Shown piece after piece: positions 35,961-49,783 of a stretch of DNA of 64,000 nucleotides. The stretch's first letter is position 1. Each line of letters starts with the position of its first letter. A model generated the notes under the pieces. It had not been told where the DNA came from. It worked only from the letters and a program-made list of their open reading frames with translations, and did not search any database. Location of the stretch: assembly GCA_003260075.1 (NCBI GenBank), contig QLIY01000538.1, forward strand, positions 1-64,000. The letters are read 5' to 3'. Source of the DNA: Phallusia mammillata (taxonomy: Eukaryota; Chordata; Ascidiacea; Phlebobranchia; Ascidiidae). A program made the translations under genes and the position numbers.

Positions 35961-38900
35961 CTAAAAACCACCCACTTCGTACGTTGACGTTAAGGGTACT
36001 GCAGGCATGGGGTTAAAGGGGCGTTTGAATTTGACGGACTCACAGCGTCGGGCCCTGTGGCGCCGGCAGTGGTCCTGGTATATTGAAACAAGGTCCTCGG
36101 GATTTCGAGAGACAGCTTTCTTTGGGTCGCTTTGGTTCTGCCCGGCGTCCGAGCTACTACGAACTCTCATCGAATCGTTCGTTTTTAGTTTATCACTTGA
36201 GTTCGTACTCGGGTTTATGCTTCCATTAAGTGACGTAGTAGACGATGACGTCGATGATGACGACAGCGGCGTAGTGGTGTCGCTCGCCGTTGTAGAATTT
36301 TCATCAAGATGGTTGAACACATTGTCTACGCTTACAGCCTTGCACAATGCCTTTCTTCGGGCCCGGGGAAAGGTGGGAGGTTTGGTCGTTAGACTTCCGC
36401 TTACTACAGCGTTCCTTCGGGATCGCATTGGTTTTCCGTAATCTGGAGGAGGGGTAGCGGGATCACTGTCCTCATCATCTGCCTCAGGTATTCTTGCTAT
36501 ATCCCGAGCGTTATCATACATGTCATCACTGTGGTTGTTGTTATTGCTATCGTTGTAGAGGCTTTCTTTCGATGTCCGAGTCGAGAATGTAAACCCAGGG
36601 GCGCTACATTGCTTTTTAAGTGTATGGGTAAGCGTGGAGATGCCCTCGTTCACTCCAAGGTTTTTAAGTGCTTCAGAAGCGCAAGTGGATGCGTTTGAGT
36701 TAAGTACGGGAATCTTATCCTGAATGCGATACGAGAATTTCCGGCGTTGACTGCTAGAGGGCGAACGGGGACTGAGACGTGAAAATTCCCTCCATAAATC
36801 CTCAAAGACCTCGCCCGATTCATGGACCGATTCACGCACAGAAATTTCGCGAAACATGTGACATCCGAGGTCCTTCGCAAGTTGTCTTCCCTCTTCTGTG
36901 CTCACCATTCTCTCATTCTCGGCGAGATCTGACTTGTTACCAACGAGAATCCAACAGGGAGTAAAATTGACACGAAGACGTGAATGGGTGTAACTGGCAA
37001 TGAATTTAAGTCGGGTCAGTTCATCAAAGCTGTATTTGTCGGTGACATCGTAGACGAAGACAAAGCTCTCGCCCCATTTGCACTTGTCTTCCAGCATCAA
37101 CGAGTTTTCTTCCTGCATAATAAAGGGGTGTTTCGTTTATTACAGAGTCGAATGAGTGCATGTTAAGCAATTTAATCAGATGTTACACCTTGCAATTTTA
37201 CCCCGTAGGAATTTAGTTGGGATGATTTTCACTTTCTAATCCGGTTACCCATATTTTGGTTTTAAAATCACATGGGATTTTGAAACGCTGGATAAAAAAC
37301 CCTACCGAATATCGCATATTTTAACCTGTTCACGTTTATTTGTTTTGGTAAGCTTAAGCGCGCAAACAGCCCGCCTACTGCGGGTAATTGTATTAAAACC
37401 CTTAAGCCGTGCAACAAAGTTTACGGAGTTCAATGGTCTACTAACGAGCACATACGGATGGTTTAAATATTGCCAAAAAGCTACCAGATTTTCTATGCAA
37501 GCCTACAAGACATATGAGTGACCAGCAATTTTTATAAACCACCCGCCGCCAAATTCGCCAAAGAAAGGGGGGCAGGGATATATAGGCGATTAGATAATGT
37601 GATTTCTTGACTCTACACCCGGGCATTATGAGCCGGGTCAGCACGGGCAGGTGCAAATTATCCAGCAAATTTAAAGCTCCTTTCTGGGTGCGCTTGTCCA
37701 AAACGTGATACTTCGCTCATATTGCCGCAGCCATTTTAACCTTTCAACAGCAAAGAGTCGACGTGGCGTGTCAGTACGATGAAACCCACCCACTTTCCCA
37801 CATGATAATCGCGCGACGAGTTGAAAAATTTCTGAGCAGCTTCAAGGTTTCAATTACAACGTGACGGGCGTTTGAAGTGCTCACTGGCAGTTAATTATAA
37901 CCTGAGCGTCTATGACTCAACAGCATGCCCAAAAGTGGCTAACATTTCTATGTGGTTTAATCTATGCCGAACGTTTAGTATTTGTGGTTCAAAATTGCGG
38001 CGCTGACGATAGCAAATTGTAGCTATTTGTGCACAAAATAGCCTGATTTAAAACCTTGATCAACATTTTCGAATTTGTTCGGAATTCGGCGAAACTCGCA
38101 TTTATTTGCACCACAAGTTCGCATTTGAAGCCCTTTAAAGTGCTCTACTTAGCCGACAGCTAAGTGAAGGAAATCTGTGCTTATGAACTTGGTCGCAAGA
38201 TTCTTTGGCGACTTAACCGACATCGGTAATTTCACGGATGTCAATTTGACAGAAAGTGTTGTTGGTGACATTTGGTTCCTTGCCCCTACACTCAATCCGA
38301 TTGTCTGCAATGCGATATGCGAGTTTCATGTTACACTAAACTTTGATGTGAACTAACTGGAAGCAGAATGGCGAAGATAGGTGACTAATGTCCACATTAT
38401 TTGGGGTTGCTACAGGAAACCGTTCCCTGTATAACGTATATATTTTCTGCACGATACTGACCTGTCCAGCTGTGTCCATAATTTCGAAATTGACCAATTC
38501 ATCGTCCACTACCGTAGTATGGCGGTAAATCGTTTCTGAAAATATGGAAAAAATGTTTTACAAGGTTGCAAAAGTGAAGTTTGAACAAGTTTTATGAACA
38601 ATGACTACCCGTCCAAAAGGATTTTGTTGATCGTTTTAGCCTAATAAGGCGTAAAGACCGTCGTGTGTTTACTAATAGGCCAGAAGAAGGGATACGAACT
38701 CATCCCCGTAAACTGACACGATTACAACAGATTTGAGTGCTTTGAAAAGCTAATGAGCTCTTGCAGTCAAAAGGACACGTTTCCAAATAATTATTTTGGG
38801 CAAACAATACTGTTTTTGAAACAAACTGTAAGTTTTTTTATTACTATTATTATTACTTTTAGTTCAGTACTCATTTTTGCACAATGTTGTATTTTTTGTC

Positions 38901-41261
38901 AACTATTTATTCTCGTCTAATTAGTAGATGTACACATATAACTTCAATTTACCTAATGTAGGATCGTAGTCTCCAATAAACCTTTTGGTGATGAAGCGTA
39001 CGGCCATGGCTGAAAAACAACAAATCAACATTACACACATAAGCCAGGTAAACAAGTGAATCAGCACACTTAAAGGGGACATTTTAATCACTAAACCAGC
39101 AATTTACGCCTTAAAGTTAGAATCACATGTTTTTCGCGCAGCGTTGGCAAAAACCGGGTCATGGTGAGAGTCTGTGGTTTTCTCGTATGAAATTTAAATA
39201 TCTTTTCGGTAGCCAGATTCGTTTGTTAACAACACGCTGTTTGCTAAGCATATTTGTACTCTCAGCATGGTGCCGAACCCTCGTAAGCTTTCTAGCCTCA
39301 TTAAAATACTTTCGACCATCGGCGTTGACTAATGCCGCCAGCGAAAGGTCAACAAGCATCCGTAAACAGCGCTTACTATAAACGTCCCTTGCATTCACCA
39401 CCAACCAAGGATAATGGTAAAGGGTTCAAGAAGAATTTAAGTATTTTAATCCGCTCTTTGCCCTTGACGCTTCAATTTGGTAACCTTTGTGTCTAAACAT
39501 GGTTGCAGGTTTCGTTCCCGCACAGGTATATCATGTTGGAGAAAAACTGTTTCCACGCTTATTGGGTAGCTTTAATTTAGTATTTTCGCTACGCTTTGTG
39601 CGTGTGAGAAACGCACGACCCACTTAGCAATGTAATTTTGGAGCTTTATCCGGTTTTAACGAGTTTAACCAGCTTAGGGGTCTGGTGATTTCACTTGCTT
39701 CATCATTGCGCTTGACTGATTTTTCAGCAAACATTGACCTTGTGGTTTCAGGTGAACACAGTTTGCTGTTCACCAAACTCTGAAATCATGATAGAACACA
39801 TTTAGCAAATGAACTTAAAACTGTCCAAATTCCGTCAGCCCATGTGGCGTTTGCGGCACGATAAAGTGAAACGAGCGATAGTCAGACCACAGGGCAATCT
39901 TGGCGACCCAAAGAAGATAATTGCACGGGAAAGATAATTGAAGGTCAGACTAGCAGAAAAGCACCAGCATCAGCAGCTCAAGGCATTCCTTGTATCATAC
40001 ATACACACACTGATTGTACAAAACGCCAAACCAACAAATATTTAGCTATACTCGTTTACTGTAACTACTTTTTCAAAACAACAGAATACTTTTAATAACA
40101 CGAACGCTTAATCACCACGAAATTGTGCAACTTTTACTTTATCAGAAACCAAGTACTGACATACCGATATTTGGCTTAGAACTACAACATTTTTCTGTGG
40201 TATGCCATTTTCAAGCTTTGGTAAATACCAGCAATGTTTCTTAACTAAGGTTCAAATTAATTTTTTTTATAAATTTACAATATTTAAATAGTTTTAAGTA
40301 CATATTTATCATTTGAAATAGTAATATTGTCAGTGAGAATACCATAAAGATGATACAAGTGATTTGGGCGATTTTATCAGAAACTTCAGCCACTTTAAGT
40401 TATCTCCTGTCGATAAGTGTCGCCCCTTCCCGCTCTAGCTTGTCATAAAGTTAAAAATTTCAACGCTGTCCAGTTTCAAAATCGGCACATAAGGCATAGT
40501 GCAAAAATCGCCACTTTCATGATTGCACTTATTGTAATCAACAGTGACAGTACTTTTTGGATTTTTTAGCGTTATCTCTTCAGATTTTTCTTGGGAACGG
40601 TCAACCCCGTTTCATCTCTCTTCAGTGATTTTAGTCCCGTTAAAACTTGAGTGCAGCCAGTTTTGCTCTTGTTTAAGGCACACGATATTCGTATGACGTT
40701 GGATTCGTGAAGTGGGTTTGGCTTGCTTCAAGGCAAATGCCATCGTTGCGCAACGGATTTTAGTAAGGCGACACGGGTCTGCCTGAGCAGCTCAACACTT
40801 ACCCCAGCAAGCGATGCATAAAACCACGATCAAAATCCGGCAGTGACGATTCACAAAAGTATGGACATTAAATTCATTTGCGTAAACCTGACGAGGCCGA
40901 CAACTTTATCGATCGAACGTCGATCGCCACAAGATAAGTGGATTTTGAGCGGAGGGGGCTTATAGGGGGGGGGGGTTCACAAAAGTATGGACATTAAATT
41001 CATTTGCGTAACCCTGACGAGGCCGACAACTTTATCGATCGATCGTCGATCGCCACAAGATAAGTGGATTTTGAGCGGAGGCGGCATATATAAATCCCAA
41101 AACACATACACACTGTCATGACTATATTCGTGTCAATAAAATATTTTACCAGGTGCAAAATTCGTAAACTCAACATTCATCACGGTTACTCCAAGTTTTT
41201 TGGGACATTTTCTAACTCTTAGATTTGGATGAAAACATCTTTGAACCCAACCAACCAACCA

Positions 41262-41292
<31 letters not shown>

Positions 41293-44200
41293 CCGCTTTC
41301 TTGTTTTGTGTAAGATATATTACTTTCGGCATTGTTGAAACAGCGCAAAGGCGCATTTCGTTCTACTTGTAGCAGTGCTCAACCATGGAAAAAACTGATC
41401 CTTATGCGCACCACTTCAAAATAGCATTGTTAGAACAAGTAAGACAGCGTTGAAACATTTGTAGGAGCAGATCCTGGCTTTTCAACGCCACCGCACAGGT
41501 ATGTAAATACCAAAGAGCCGAATCCCCGAGTTGGCGTTGAAAGATATTACATCACGCACACATGCACCGAATACGCACCCGGTAAAGGGTGTTGTGTATC
41601 ACTGCAACAGTCACATTGAAGCCAAATGCGATTTTAATTCGATTTTGTGGTGGATTGCGTTTAGCCAGATAAAACACTGTCTTTGATGGTTCTTGCGCTG
41701 CATCTCGAATTCCAAGTGCGTCCTAAAGCGACATGAAAGACCTATTCAGCTATCAAATGATACGTGTTGTCGCTGAAATCGGTCACTCAGTTTAAAATCC
41801 GTTTTCACACGTGACAACTTGAGCCACACCGCACAGAATGCAACTCAGAGTTCAAAAGTTGTTGAGCGAAAAGTTTGCGTTTCGTCCACTTAAATTCACC
41901 TGGAGGTGTTGAATTTAACGCCACACGATTTTTGTCTATGCCACTTCAAATTCAAGCATGGCATGCCGTCTTTCAAATTTCGGTTATGTCATCGCGTATC
42001 GGGCGCTGTGTTGAAGTGGGCGAAACAAAAAGAAAAAAACAACACCTTCAAGTCTATGTCGTATTTTGTATCAAGCGCGTGAATTCAGGCCTGCAGTGCA
42101 AGGTTGTAATTAAAGCGACTTAGCTCAAGTGGATCAATGTCGTAAACAGTAATTAGAGCATGGCCCTGAATGAAATTCAACCTCTTTAAAAGTGACCTGT
42201 TTGTTACGAATCGGGTCAAAGAAATAAATACAATGTTCTGTATGATTTCACCCGCTGGTGAAGATAATTGAGCCCAAAATACCTTGTTGTCAGCTGTTTG
42301 TGTGGACATGTTTTTTATCTTTCTCGAAAAAATACAAAACTTATTTTCTTTTAGGCACCAGACTTTTAATATTTGCGAAAAAAGTTAAGAAATGACTTTG
42401 ACAGATGTCTGGTGCGCTTTATTGTGTAACTTTAAAACAAAACGAATGGACGGGTTGTCTCTCCCGGTTTTCAAAACATTTGTTTTCGCGGCCAATTGCA
42501 CTGTGGATACAGCGCATAATGTAGCAATAATTTGCCGGTCAAAGTACTCTATAATGCATTTGCCCTTGACTTGCAAAGCACACACCAGATTACCGTCGAC
42601 CACAATTTTGTATATGTGCCAACACAGGGCAGCATTGCGAAATAAGTGAACGCTGTTTTGTGTACTTACCCTGTCAGGTTAAGTTTGAAAGGTTTGTTTT
42701 GAGGGCTGTTATGAAACTATGACCTGGCTTTATGACAGCATGGCACGGCGAAAGATTGTGAATATATCAACACATGACCCCTGACCGCCTTGCGTTTATC
42801 GAGTGAAGGCATCGGGTTTTTTACGCGATATTCATGACTTAGTGACGTGGACTACGGAGTGAAGCTAATCACCAAAGAGCTGGGCATCAACAATGTGGCG
42901 CAACCGCCTGACGCAGATGCAAACATTTGGCTAAGTGTATAATGAAACAATTCATTCTGCGCCGGTGGTTAAGAACGCAGTGAGTTTGATGAGAAGAGGA
43001 CAAGTGAAAACATAAGATAATCGATCCAAGGCGTAGATACAGCACCGACGACATGACAAGGCCATAACGCCGCGCTTGATGCTGTTAATTACTGTCTGGT
43101 GTTGATGAATGGCAACGTGCTCCCCCGAACGTCAATGCATCTATGTGAGAAAATTGACACATCGCCGCGATCTTGCAAACTGTAAGATTGAGTGATTTGA
43201 TAAGATAATGTTTCGACAAAATGTTTCTGCGTGCTTGCAAACAGTTTTTGGGTTGGGTTTAGGCTAGCTGGGTGATCAATTTAATTTTGGCACTGCTATA
43301 CACACCTGGAACCGACCAAATAGTACATTAAAATGCAAAAGTAAAATTTTTGTCTTCAAACCCAACTGCACAAAACTCAAAGTGAATTTGCAACTGAAGA
43401 TGAGAGCATTGCATCATCTGACAAAATCCTCAGCAATCGCGAGGACCACGGCACTGGCGACAAAAGACTAATATTGACGCTTTGTGAAAAGCATGTTATT
43501 GACCGCAAACTCATTCGGCTATTGTCAAAAACTTGTAAGCAGACTGCAAACAATTAGTGAGTCCATGTCAATATATGTCGGCATTCTCAAAAGAATTAAA
43601 ATCGCCTATAGTGACGTCAGCCGGTCCATTATTGTGGTCACGTGTTCGAAGAGAGCAGGACATCAACAACATAGCGTGCAGAAGTGGAAGCAAACACATT
43701 GCCATGTGATAGCCGTGACGAATTGCGAGATTAAGCGGCGCGAGAGTCAACTAAACATACGTCGCATCTTCCAATACAAGCCATTACACGAAATACAGTT
43801 CGGAGCATGATTACTCACTGACTAAACCTTTTGCACGAATGTACAGAACACACATTAAGGACCTGGGAAAGTTAGGCCTCCTTGGCATCAAGAACGGTGA
43901 CCTTCACAACTTAGAGTAACTCGTCGTAATAATCAATTAGGCGAGTTGATGTAGTACATAGTGGGTGACGCACGAGCCCCGATGACAAAAACAACATGGC
44001 GAGTGGTGGAGAAACGGAGGACGATGGTCCGTTGGTCGCGTGTCCAAACCGCAGTTTTTACTGAGTTTGGGCGAACAAACACCACGAGTGGATTAAGATG
44101 TCATGTATAGACGGTTGGCGAAATCCTGTTGCCACAGGCGAGCAAGTTCGGCGTTGACGTTTTCGAAAACTGTAGGACTCCCAGGAGTGAAGGAACTGCA

Positions 44201-47200
44201 TTGTTAGCTAAAGTTGCGCCCGAGATTTGAGTAAACAGCACAGGCACCGTATGCCGCTAATCTTCTAAGGTATCAGTTTCCTTTCGGATAAACGTCAACG
44301 AAGGCACAGCGCCTGCCCTGGAAAAAAGACCCAGCTGCCCACACTGCCCCTAATGGCCTCCTAACTTGGACACGATGAGCAACAAGCGTGAAATTTTGAA
44401 AGTGAGCCACGCACACCTCCACATCAAAGTGACTACATACGAAATTTAAAACTCGCCCTCCTAACTAAAGAAAGCAAACGTATAGTCACAAACATCTTTA
44501 TGCGCAACGGCGCAAGACCCTTAGCCAGAAAACAATCTCAAAGTCAAACAAAACCGAGATATAAGGATTGTATGTACAAAGCTCCTTAGCCCAATACAAA
44601 CAGGATTTCGCAGAATGAATGCTTCCAGGTTTCCGACAATCTACCCATCCCGACGCCTGTGAAGGATGATTAACCCGTGCCCCGATGCGCAAATCGGGTG
44701 CCACTATTTACAGTAACGCCGATGTCCAGAAATAATCATGCGTTTTAAATGGGATACTTTGTTACGGTAGACGAGGTTATGTTTGATTAAGGTAGTAGAA
44801 TATTTACTGCTCGATGAGTCTAGAGACGGGAGAGGTTCTGAAAAGCAACAAAGTCACGCCTCGCGCAGTTTTTCTTTCAAACCGAAGAAATACCAACGCG
44901 AGGAATTCGAATTGACTGAGCGTTATCAAATGAACTCATATCTGTCAATATTGATGCGCTTTTGAGACAATAAATCAGTTACTACTGTTTCTCATGCCCG
45001 TTGTTAACAAAGTACTAACGGACAAAAGGTGCCTGAATTGAGCGGTAAATGATTTGAGTTTGAAAACATTATTGGGCCATTTATCCGCTGAACTCTTGTT
45101 GTGAAATCGCAGTTTTTTCATTTGGTCTAATATTAGCTGTCAATCACGCTCCACCCACTCAACGTTACTAAGTTAAACCCGCTTAGGACGCCACGAGTAG
45201 CGTAACAGGAGCATCGGCCGTGACCACGCCAAGTATAGGAAGTTGCACCCACCACTGGGCAGTCGAACCGACAGGACAGAATGACTCGTTAAAATATTGA
45301 CAATCAGTTTCTTTTATAACCTGCAAACGAATATCACTGAGATGTTTTGATAGCACAACGCCTTGTGTGTTTTGTGTTAATACATCCAGGCAAGGACAAT
45401 TATTCACCCCAAACCGATTGTATGTGATTGATGGATGTAAAGAAAGGATCAACTACGCCGCTGTGTGTTAACCCCCCAGCGGTTGGACGGTCTGGTGAAA
45501 ACTGGTCTGTGACGTAACCGACACAGGATTTTGTTACGGTTTTGCACTTTACGCACGTGACCGCATTTGCAACGCGGCCTTTCGCGGTAAGCGATAAAAT
45601 GAACTGACGTATCGGGAGTTTACGTTTATATTATCTACAACGATTTAAGGTTTTATGCGTCTGGGGCTGCTCATTCACTCTGAGTCAGGTATGACGCGAT
45701 TTGCATCGTCGAGTGAGCATAATTCTAAACAGGAAATTCGTACTTTCCCAACACACAGCCTAGGGCTTGGCACTGAAAGATTACACCAACCAAGGGGCAG
45801 ATCGTCCGCTCAACTAAGCCACAAAGGAAATGCCAGGTCAATTTTCGAATGTCTGCATTGTTTTTATACGTAGGTTCGATGAGTCCCCGACAAAACTTGT
45901 CGCAAAATGTTCGTTTTGGGGTTAATTTGACGTCACAAGCACAAATAAGTGCACAGGTCTAAAATTGGGACGATGTGAACTTAACAAACGCTCAGCTCAC
46001 TACTTTGTGAGTAAAATATCCTACTTCCTTCGATGCAAACAAAGCGATTAGGGTGACACCGGATGCAGAATTGTTAAGTTGGTGTTTTTTCTCCAATTCT
46101 CCCACACCAGTCAGGATTGAATTGCAAGAATCCCCTCACTTAACCGCATTGTTGAGGAACTTAAGCTACTGCCTATATATTTCTGTGTTTCCCAAAGACG
46201 ATTTTCTGAGGCACTATATTATAGTGTATAGTTACTATAAGTTACCTAATTTACGGCCAAGACGTAATTATCTTGTGGTCAACGGACCCAGCAGTTATTT
46301 TCAATCTGTCAGGCAACACATGTACGAGCCGCCGTAATCCATTATCGGTATTTAAATCCTTCGTTGAAGGTTAACGGCTGCCGGTATTGCTAAGTAAGCA
46401 AACATTCCACGCCTCAATCGCCCACAATTAATCACGACACCTAAGTGACGTTTATCGCATGACGTCACCAGTGTCACTGCAGTCAGTGTCGCAGCAGTTT
46501 CGAAGTAAAGTCGATTGTTGATGTCAGCAGATATTTCAAGTTTGTCTGCTTAAGACGTGTTTGCATGAGAAGCAACGGGATTACGGTGGCGCGGTCAAGT
46601 TGCTGGTATGGTGTCACAACGTTTCAAAAAGTAAAATTAGCTTGGATGTCTTGTTATTGTGGTACTTTGCATAGGAAAGACGTCGATTTTGTTGTATCTA
46701 ACGCAACCAACAGTGTGCTTCCATGTCCGTATTTCAGGGTTAAATCTAGTTTTATTTGATATCAACCACATTGATACACGTGTGTTTTAGCGTTTACACA
46801 AAAAGACATCCAACAACACCATTTTGTTTTCGCCCAAAATAAATAGTCTGTAGTTTTTGCGTGGTTTGAAGTTTTTGGCAAAATATTTGCGTCTTGCTTG
46901 TCACAATTTAATGAAACCACGTGTTGTTTATAGGTGCAGCGTGGCCAAATTTATATATATGAAGGCGTGAAATTCTGCAAATCGGCCACAGGTGCAATGC
47001 CCGCTTCGCAGCCAATCTGCCTTGTTAGATAGCATTCCTGTGGCCCTATAACTTATAATTAACTGTTGCTCAGCGAAAATTACGCCACGAACACCGATCG
47101 AATACGCAATTATACGGCTATTGCACAACTTGACGAAGCAATATAAATTGCGTCACATTCCAGTAATATACAAATGGAACTAGTACCTTTCCTATATCTG

Positions 47201-49783
47201 CTTGCCTATAAAAAGACTTTAAGGCACATTTGCACGTAAAAAATCATTCAATAATTTTACATTCGAAAAGATACATAAGCTTGTTATGTCAGTAATTAAT
47301 TTGTGTCAGTTAGTAAAGGCGTCCGTTTTCGGTGGAAATAGAGCAAGACTTTTCGCATGCTGCAAGATTATTGTATCTTTTCGAGGGTAAACAGCCCAGG
47401 TATGTAAAGAATAAGACGTACCACGATTCTGGCGCCGATTAGTCGTTGCCTCCGCGAATTACCGTGTGGTTTTAGAAGCGTTCTACAAGCGAAACAGAGC
47501 TCCAACGGACAGAAGTTAGAGTGCGCATCAAAGGTGTGGCAATGTTCAAATGTCTTTCTCCCGCCATGTTCGAATCGTCATCGTACAAAACGGCGGATTT
47601 AAAAGCAAATCCTAGTAAGAGGCTACTAAACGCTTTCCAGTTGACCTTTTGCGGTTAAGTCATCTGGGCAATTCGATCTGGGTCTTAAATCGAAACACAG
47701 TCTGATTTACCTTCAGGAAAACATCGATTGATGGTGTTTTTTTCCGAACGTCAGACAAAGCATTTTTAGGGGGCCTTTTAAAGCAAGCATATTCTCTATT
47801 GCTGCCGAAAAATCTATGTAAAGAACAATAGGGAGCCAAGGGCACTTTTAGACTTTGTAGCCCACTGAGGTTTAATCAGTCGTCATCGTAAGCGCACGTC
47901 CATCTGGAGTCGCTATTTACATTTAAAGTTTTTTTTTAATTTTACAACTAGCTTTTTTTAATTTTACAACTATCTGTTTAAGTGTGGGTAATATTGACGT
48001 CAAGTCTAAAATGTTGACAACGTGAACATGAGTATACACGGTTAAACACCACACAAAGCACCAGCAAAACCGGTTTTAACTATCGAACAAAGGACTGGTG
48101 CAATTGGGCTCCTTACACCCCGCAACCAAACACTTTTCACGTGCCCCTTTTGCGTCAAACTGACTTGGAGCGAAGAACAAAATGTCACTTTGTAACGGCT
48201 ACGTCGGTCAGCATACTCACAACCCATCAGTTAGAGTGTGCCCAATACAAATCAAGCAAATCATCAACATCCATAACATGGCTAAGGTGAAAGAGGCCAA
48301 ATGTCGTTTTGTGCGTTCTGCTTTTGCGCACCAACCAGCAAATTGACTAGCGATGGTCGTTGTATTCGTCCATGTAATGAACGGCTGGCGCTTGATTGTA
48401 TTGGCAACAAAGCGTTCAGCGACAGTCAAAACAAGCGAGCTTTCAATGAGGCCGTGTGGTCTGCGTTATATTGACAGAGACAGTGTGACTTCTCGAAGAC
48501 TGTAACCATCGCAAATGCAAATATTTATCGACCTGCATCCGCATCAAAACATCTTTTTACAGATATTTTGCTAAAATATCGGCTTAGGATTTTCGGATTA
48601 TTTTGGGGGAAAAACTCTTGTGACTGTGATATATATATATATTGGCTTTACTTTTCAAAAAGTGTTTTGCAACGGGTAATTACAATCAATTGAAACGTAC
48701 ATCAGTTCAACATGAAACGTCCTTGATGCGTAAACAATGTGTGTTCTAAAGCAATTACAAATAGTTTTGCCCTGAAAGCAAGGCCCAAAGGTTTCCACGC
48801 ACCAGTTCTAGAAAGTCTCAAACGTTCACAAGTGGGTGGTGGACAAGCTCGCTCTTATCTCGGCAAGTTCAGGCTAACCAGTGTCGCAATTAAGTTAAGT
48901 GCCCGAAAATTCGTTTTGAGCTGCCGCCGATCTTCGCTTGCTGGAACTGTCGACTAGTTCTGAGTGGCGTAAGCGTGCTATCTTGTTTTGTGAGGTCTCG
49001 CCGAAATGATACTTTACCGACGCCGTTTTGGCCAAACTTTCGCGAATTTGACCCGGAATTCAACTTTCCAACTCGTGGCAGTATTCAAAATCAACTTAAC
49101 GTAGTTTGTTTATTCCTAGTTTTGAGTAAATGTTAGTGAATTGCGACAAAGTTGATGCTAACGACAACTATTGAAAACCCCAAATTCATGTAAATTGCCA
49201 GCAAATTGCACGTAATGTTGAAAAATGAACTTCAATTCCGTGCTTCCCACTTGTAATACAAACTTCATGCACGCACAAGGGGCCAAAGCAGAACAGACCA
49301 AAGACTTTATTTGAAAGCAAAATATTTCAAATCGCCGCTTTATCGGCCAAGGTCACAGTGATTTAAAACGCCGTGCCAAGAAAGTGCCTCCTGCTGGCCG
49401 CCTTGAGCTTCTAACGGGTCGCGGATTAATCAATCAAGGCGCGACTCGAACTTTTACGATTCCTCGTACGTCAAGTTACAAAAACGACGTTCCAAACCAG
49501 CAGAGTTATGATGTAGACATGTTATCATCGAAGATACAAAACTTCTTTTTCACAAACTCGACATTGCAAAAACACAATCTTAACATACGATTTATTTTTG
49601 AATTTTTTGTCAAATTTTTAACCAACCTGTTTTCCCAACACCACCAACTCCGAGAACCACAACCCGTACCGAACGGGGAGCGGCTCCGGCTGTTGCTGAT
49701 TGGCTACGCCGGATAACGTGGGGCCTGGGAAGGCTCGCCAACGCCGAACTCATCAAGATAGCGCGACCACGGGCGTTGTTCAT
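35961..49783 (-). CDS. RERG: RERG/RASL-type Ras-like GTPase with long C-terminal tail, 4 exons
   Basis: Exons in transcript order: 49783-49627, 39009-38953, 38535-38462, 37112-35961 (1440 nt, 479 aa; phases 1, 1, 0 match). An in-frame TAA lies just upstream of the ATG. G boxes: P-loop GVGGVGKT (45-52), effector region with KRFIGDYDPTLE, DTAGQ (92-96), NKSD (155-158), and a weak G5 around REISVRES. The run VRFITKRFIGDYDPTLE followed by IYRH matches the RERG subfamily best. After the G domain (to about 215) comes about 260 residues rich in Ser, Thr and Asn, ending YEVGGF without a CAAX box. Absence of prenylation is usual for RERG, but its normal length is about 200 aa, so the tail is unusual. 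RERG-type proteins bind GTP and restrain growth signalling; the function here is inferred. Intron 1 is 10.6 kb. Confidence 0.85.
40850..41095. repeat. direct repeat with G11 junction
   Basis: Copy 1 (40850-40964, TTCACAAAAGTATGGACATT onwards) stops at a G11 run (40965-40975). Copy 2 restarts at 40976 with the same TTCACAAAAG and continues beyond the point where copy 1 was cut (GGCATATATAAATCCC). The copies differ at a few bases only. Confidence 0.9.
41265..41292. repeat. G28 homopolymer
   Basis: Twenty-eight consecutive G follow four CCAA units. No duplication of the flanks was found. Antisense proline frames across it are artefacts of the run. Confidence 0.95.

Larger units (their letters stand above)
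39010..49626 (-). other. 10.6-kb first intron of the RERG-like gene
   Basis: No other gene was recognised on either strand. Short open frames lack splice context and family resemblance. It contains the direct repeat at 40850-41095 with a G11 junction, a G28 run at 41265-41292 and CCAACCAACCAACC just before it. Several TGACGTCA-like and ACGTCA motifs are scattered through it (for example 43613, 46460), but none is placed well enough to call a promoter. Confidence 0.6.

Noticed and set aside
36007-36441. 144-residue open frame on the plus strand
   Set aside because: Antisense to the low-complexity tail of the RERG-like GTPase exon.
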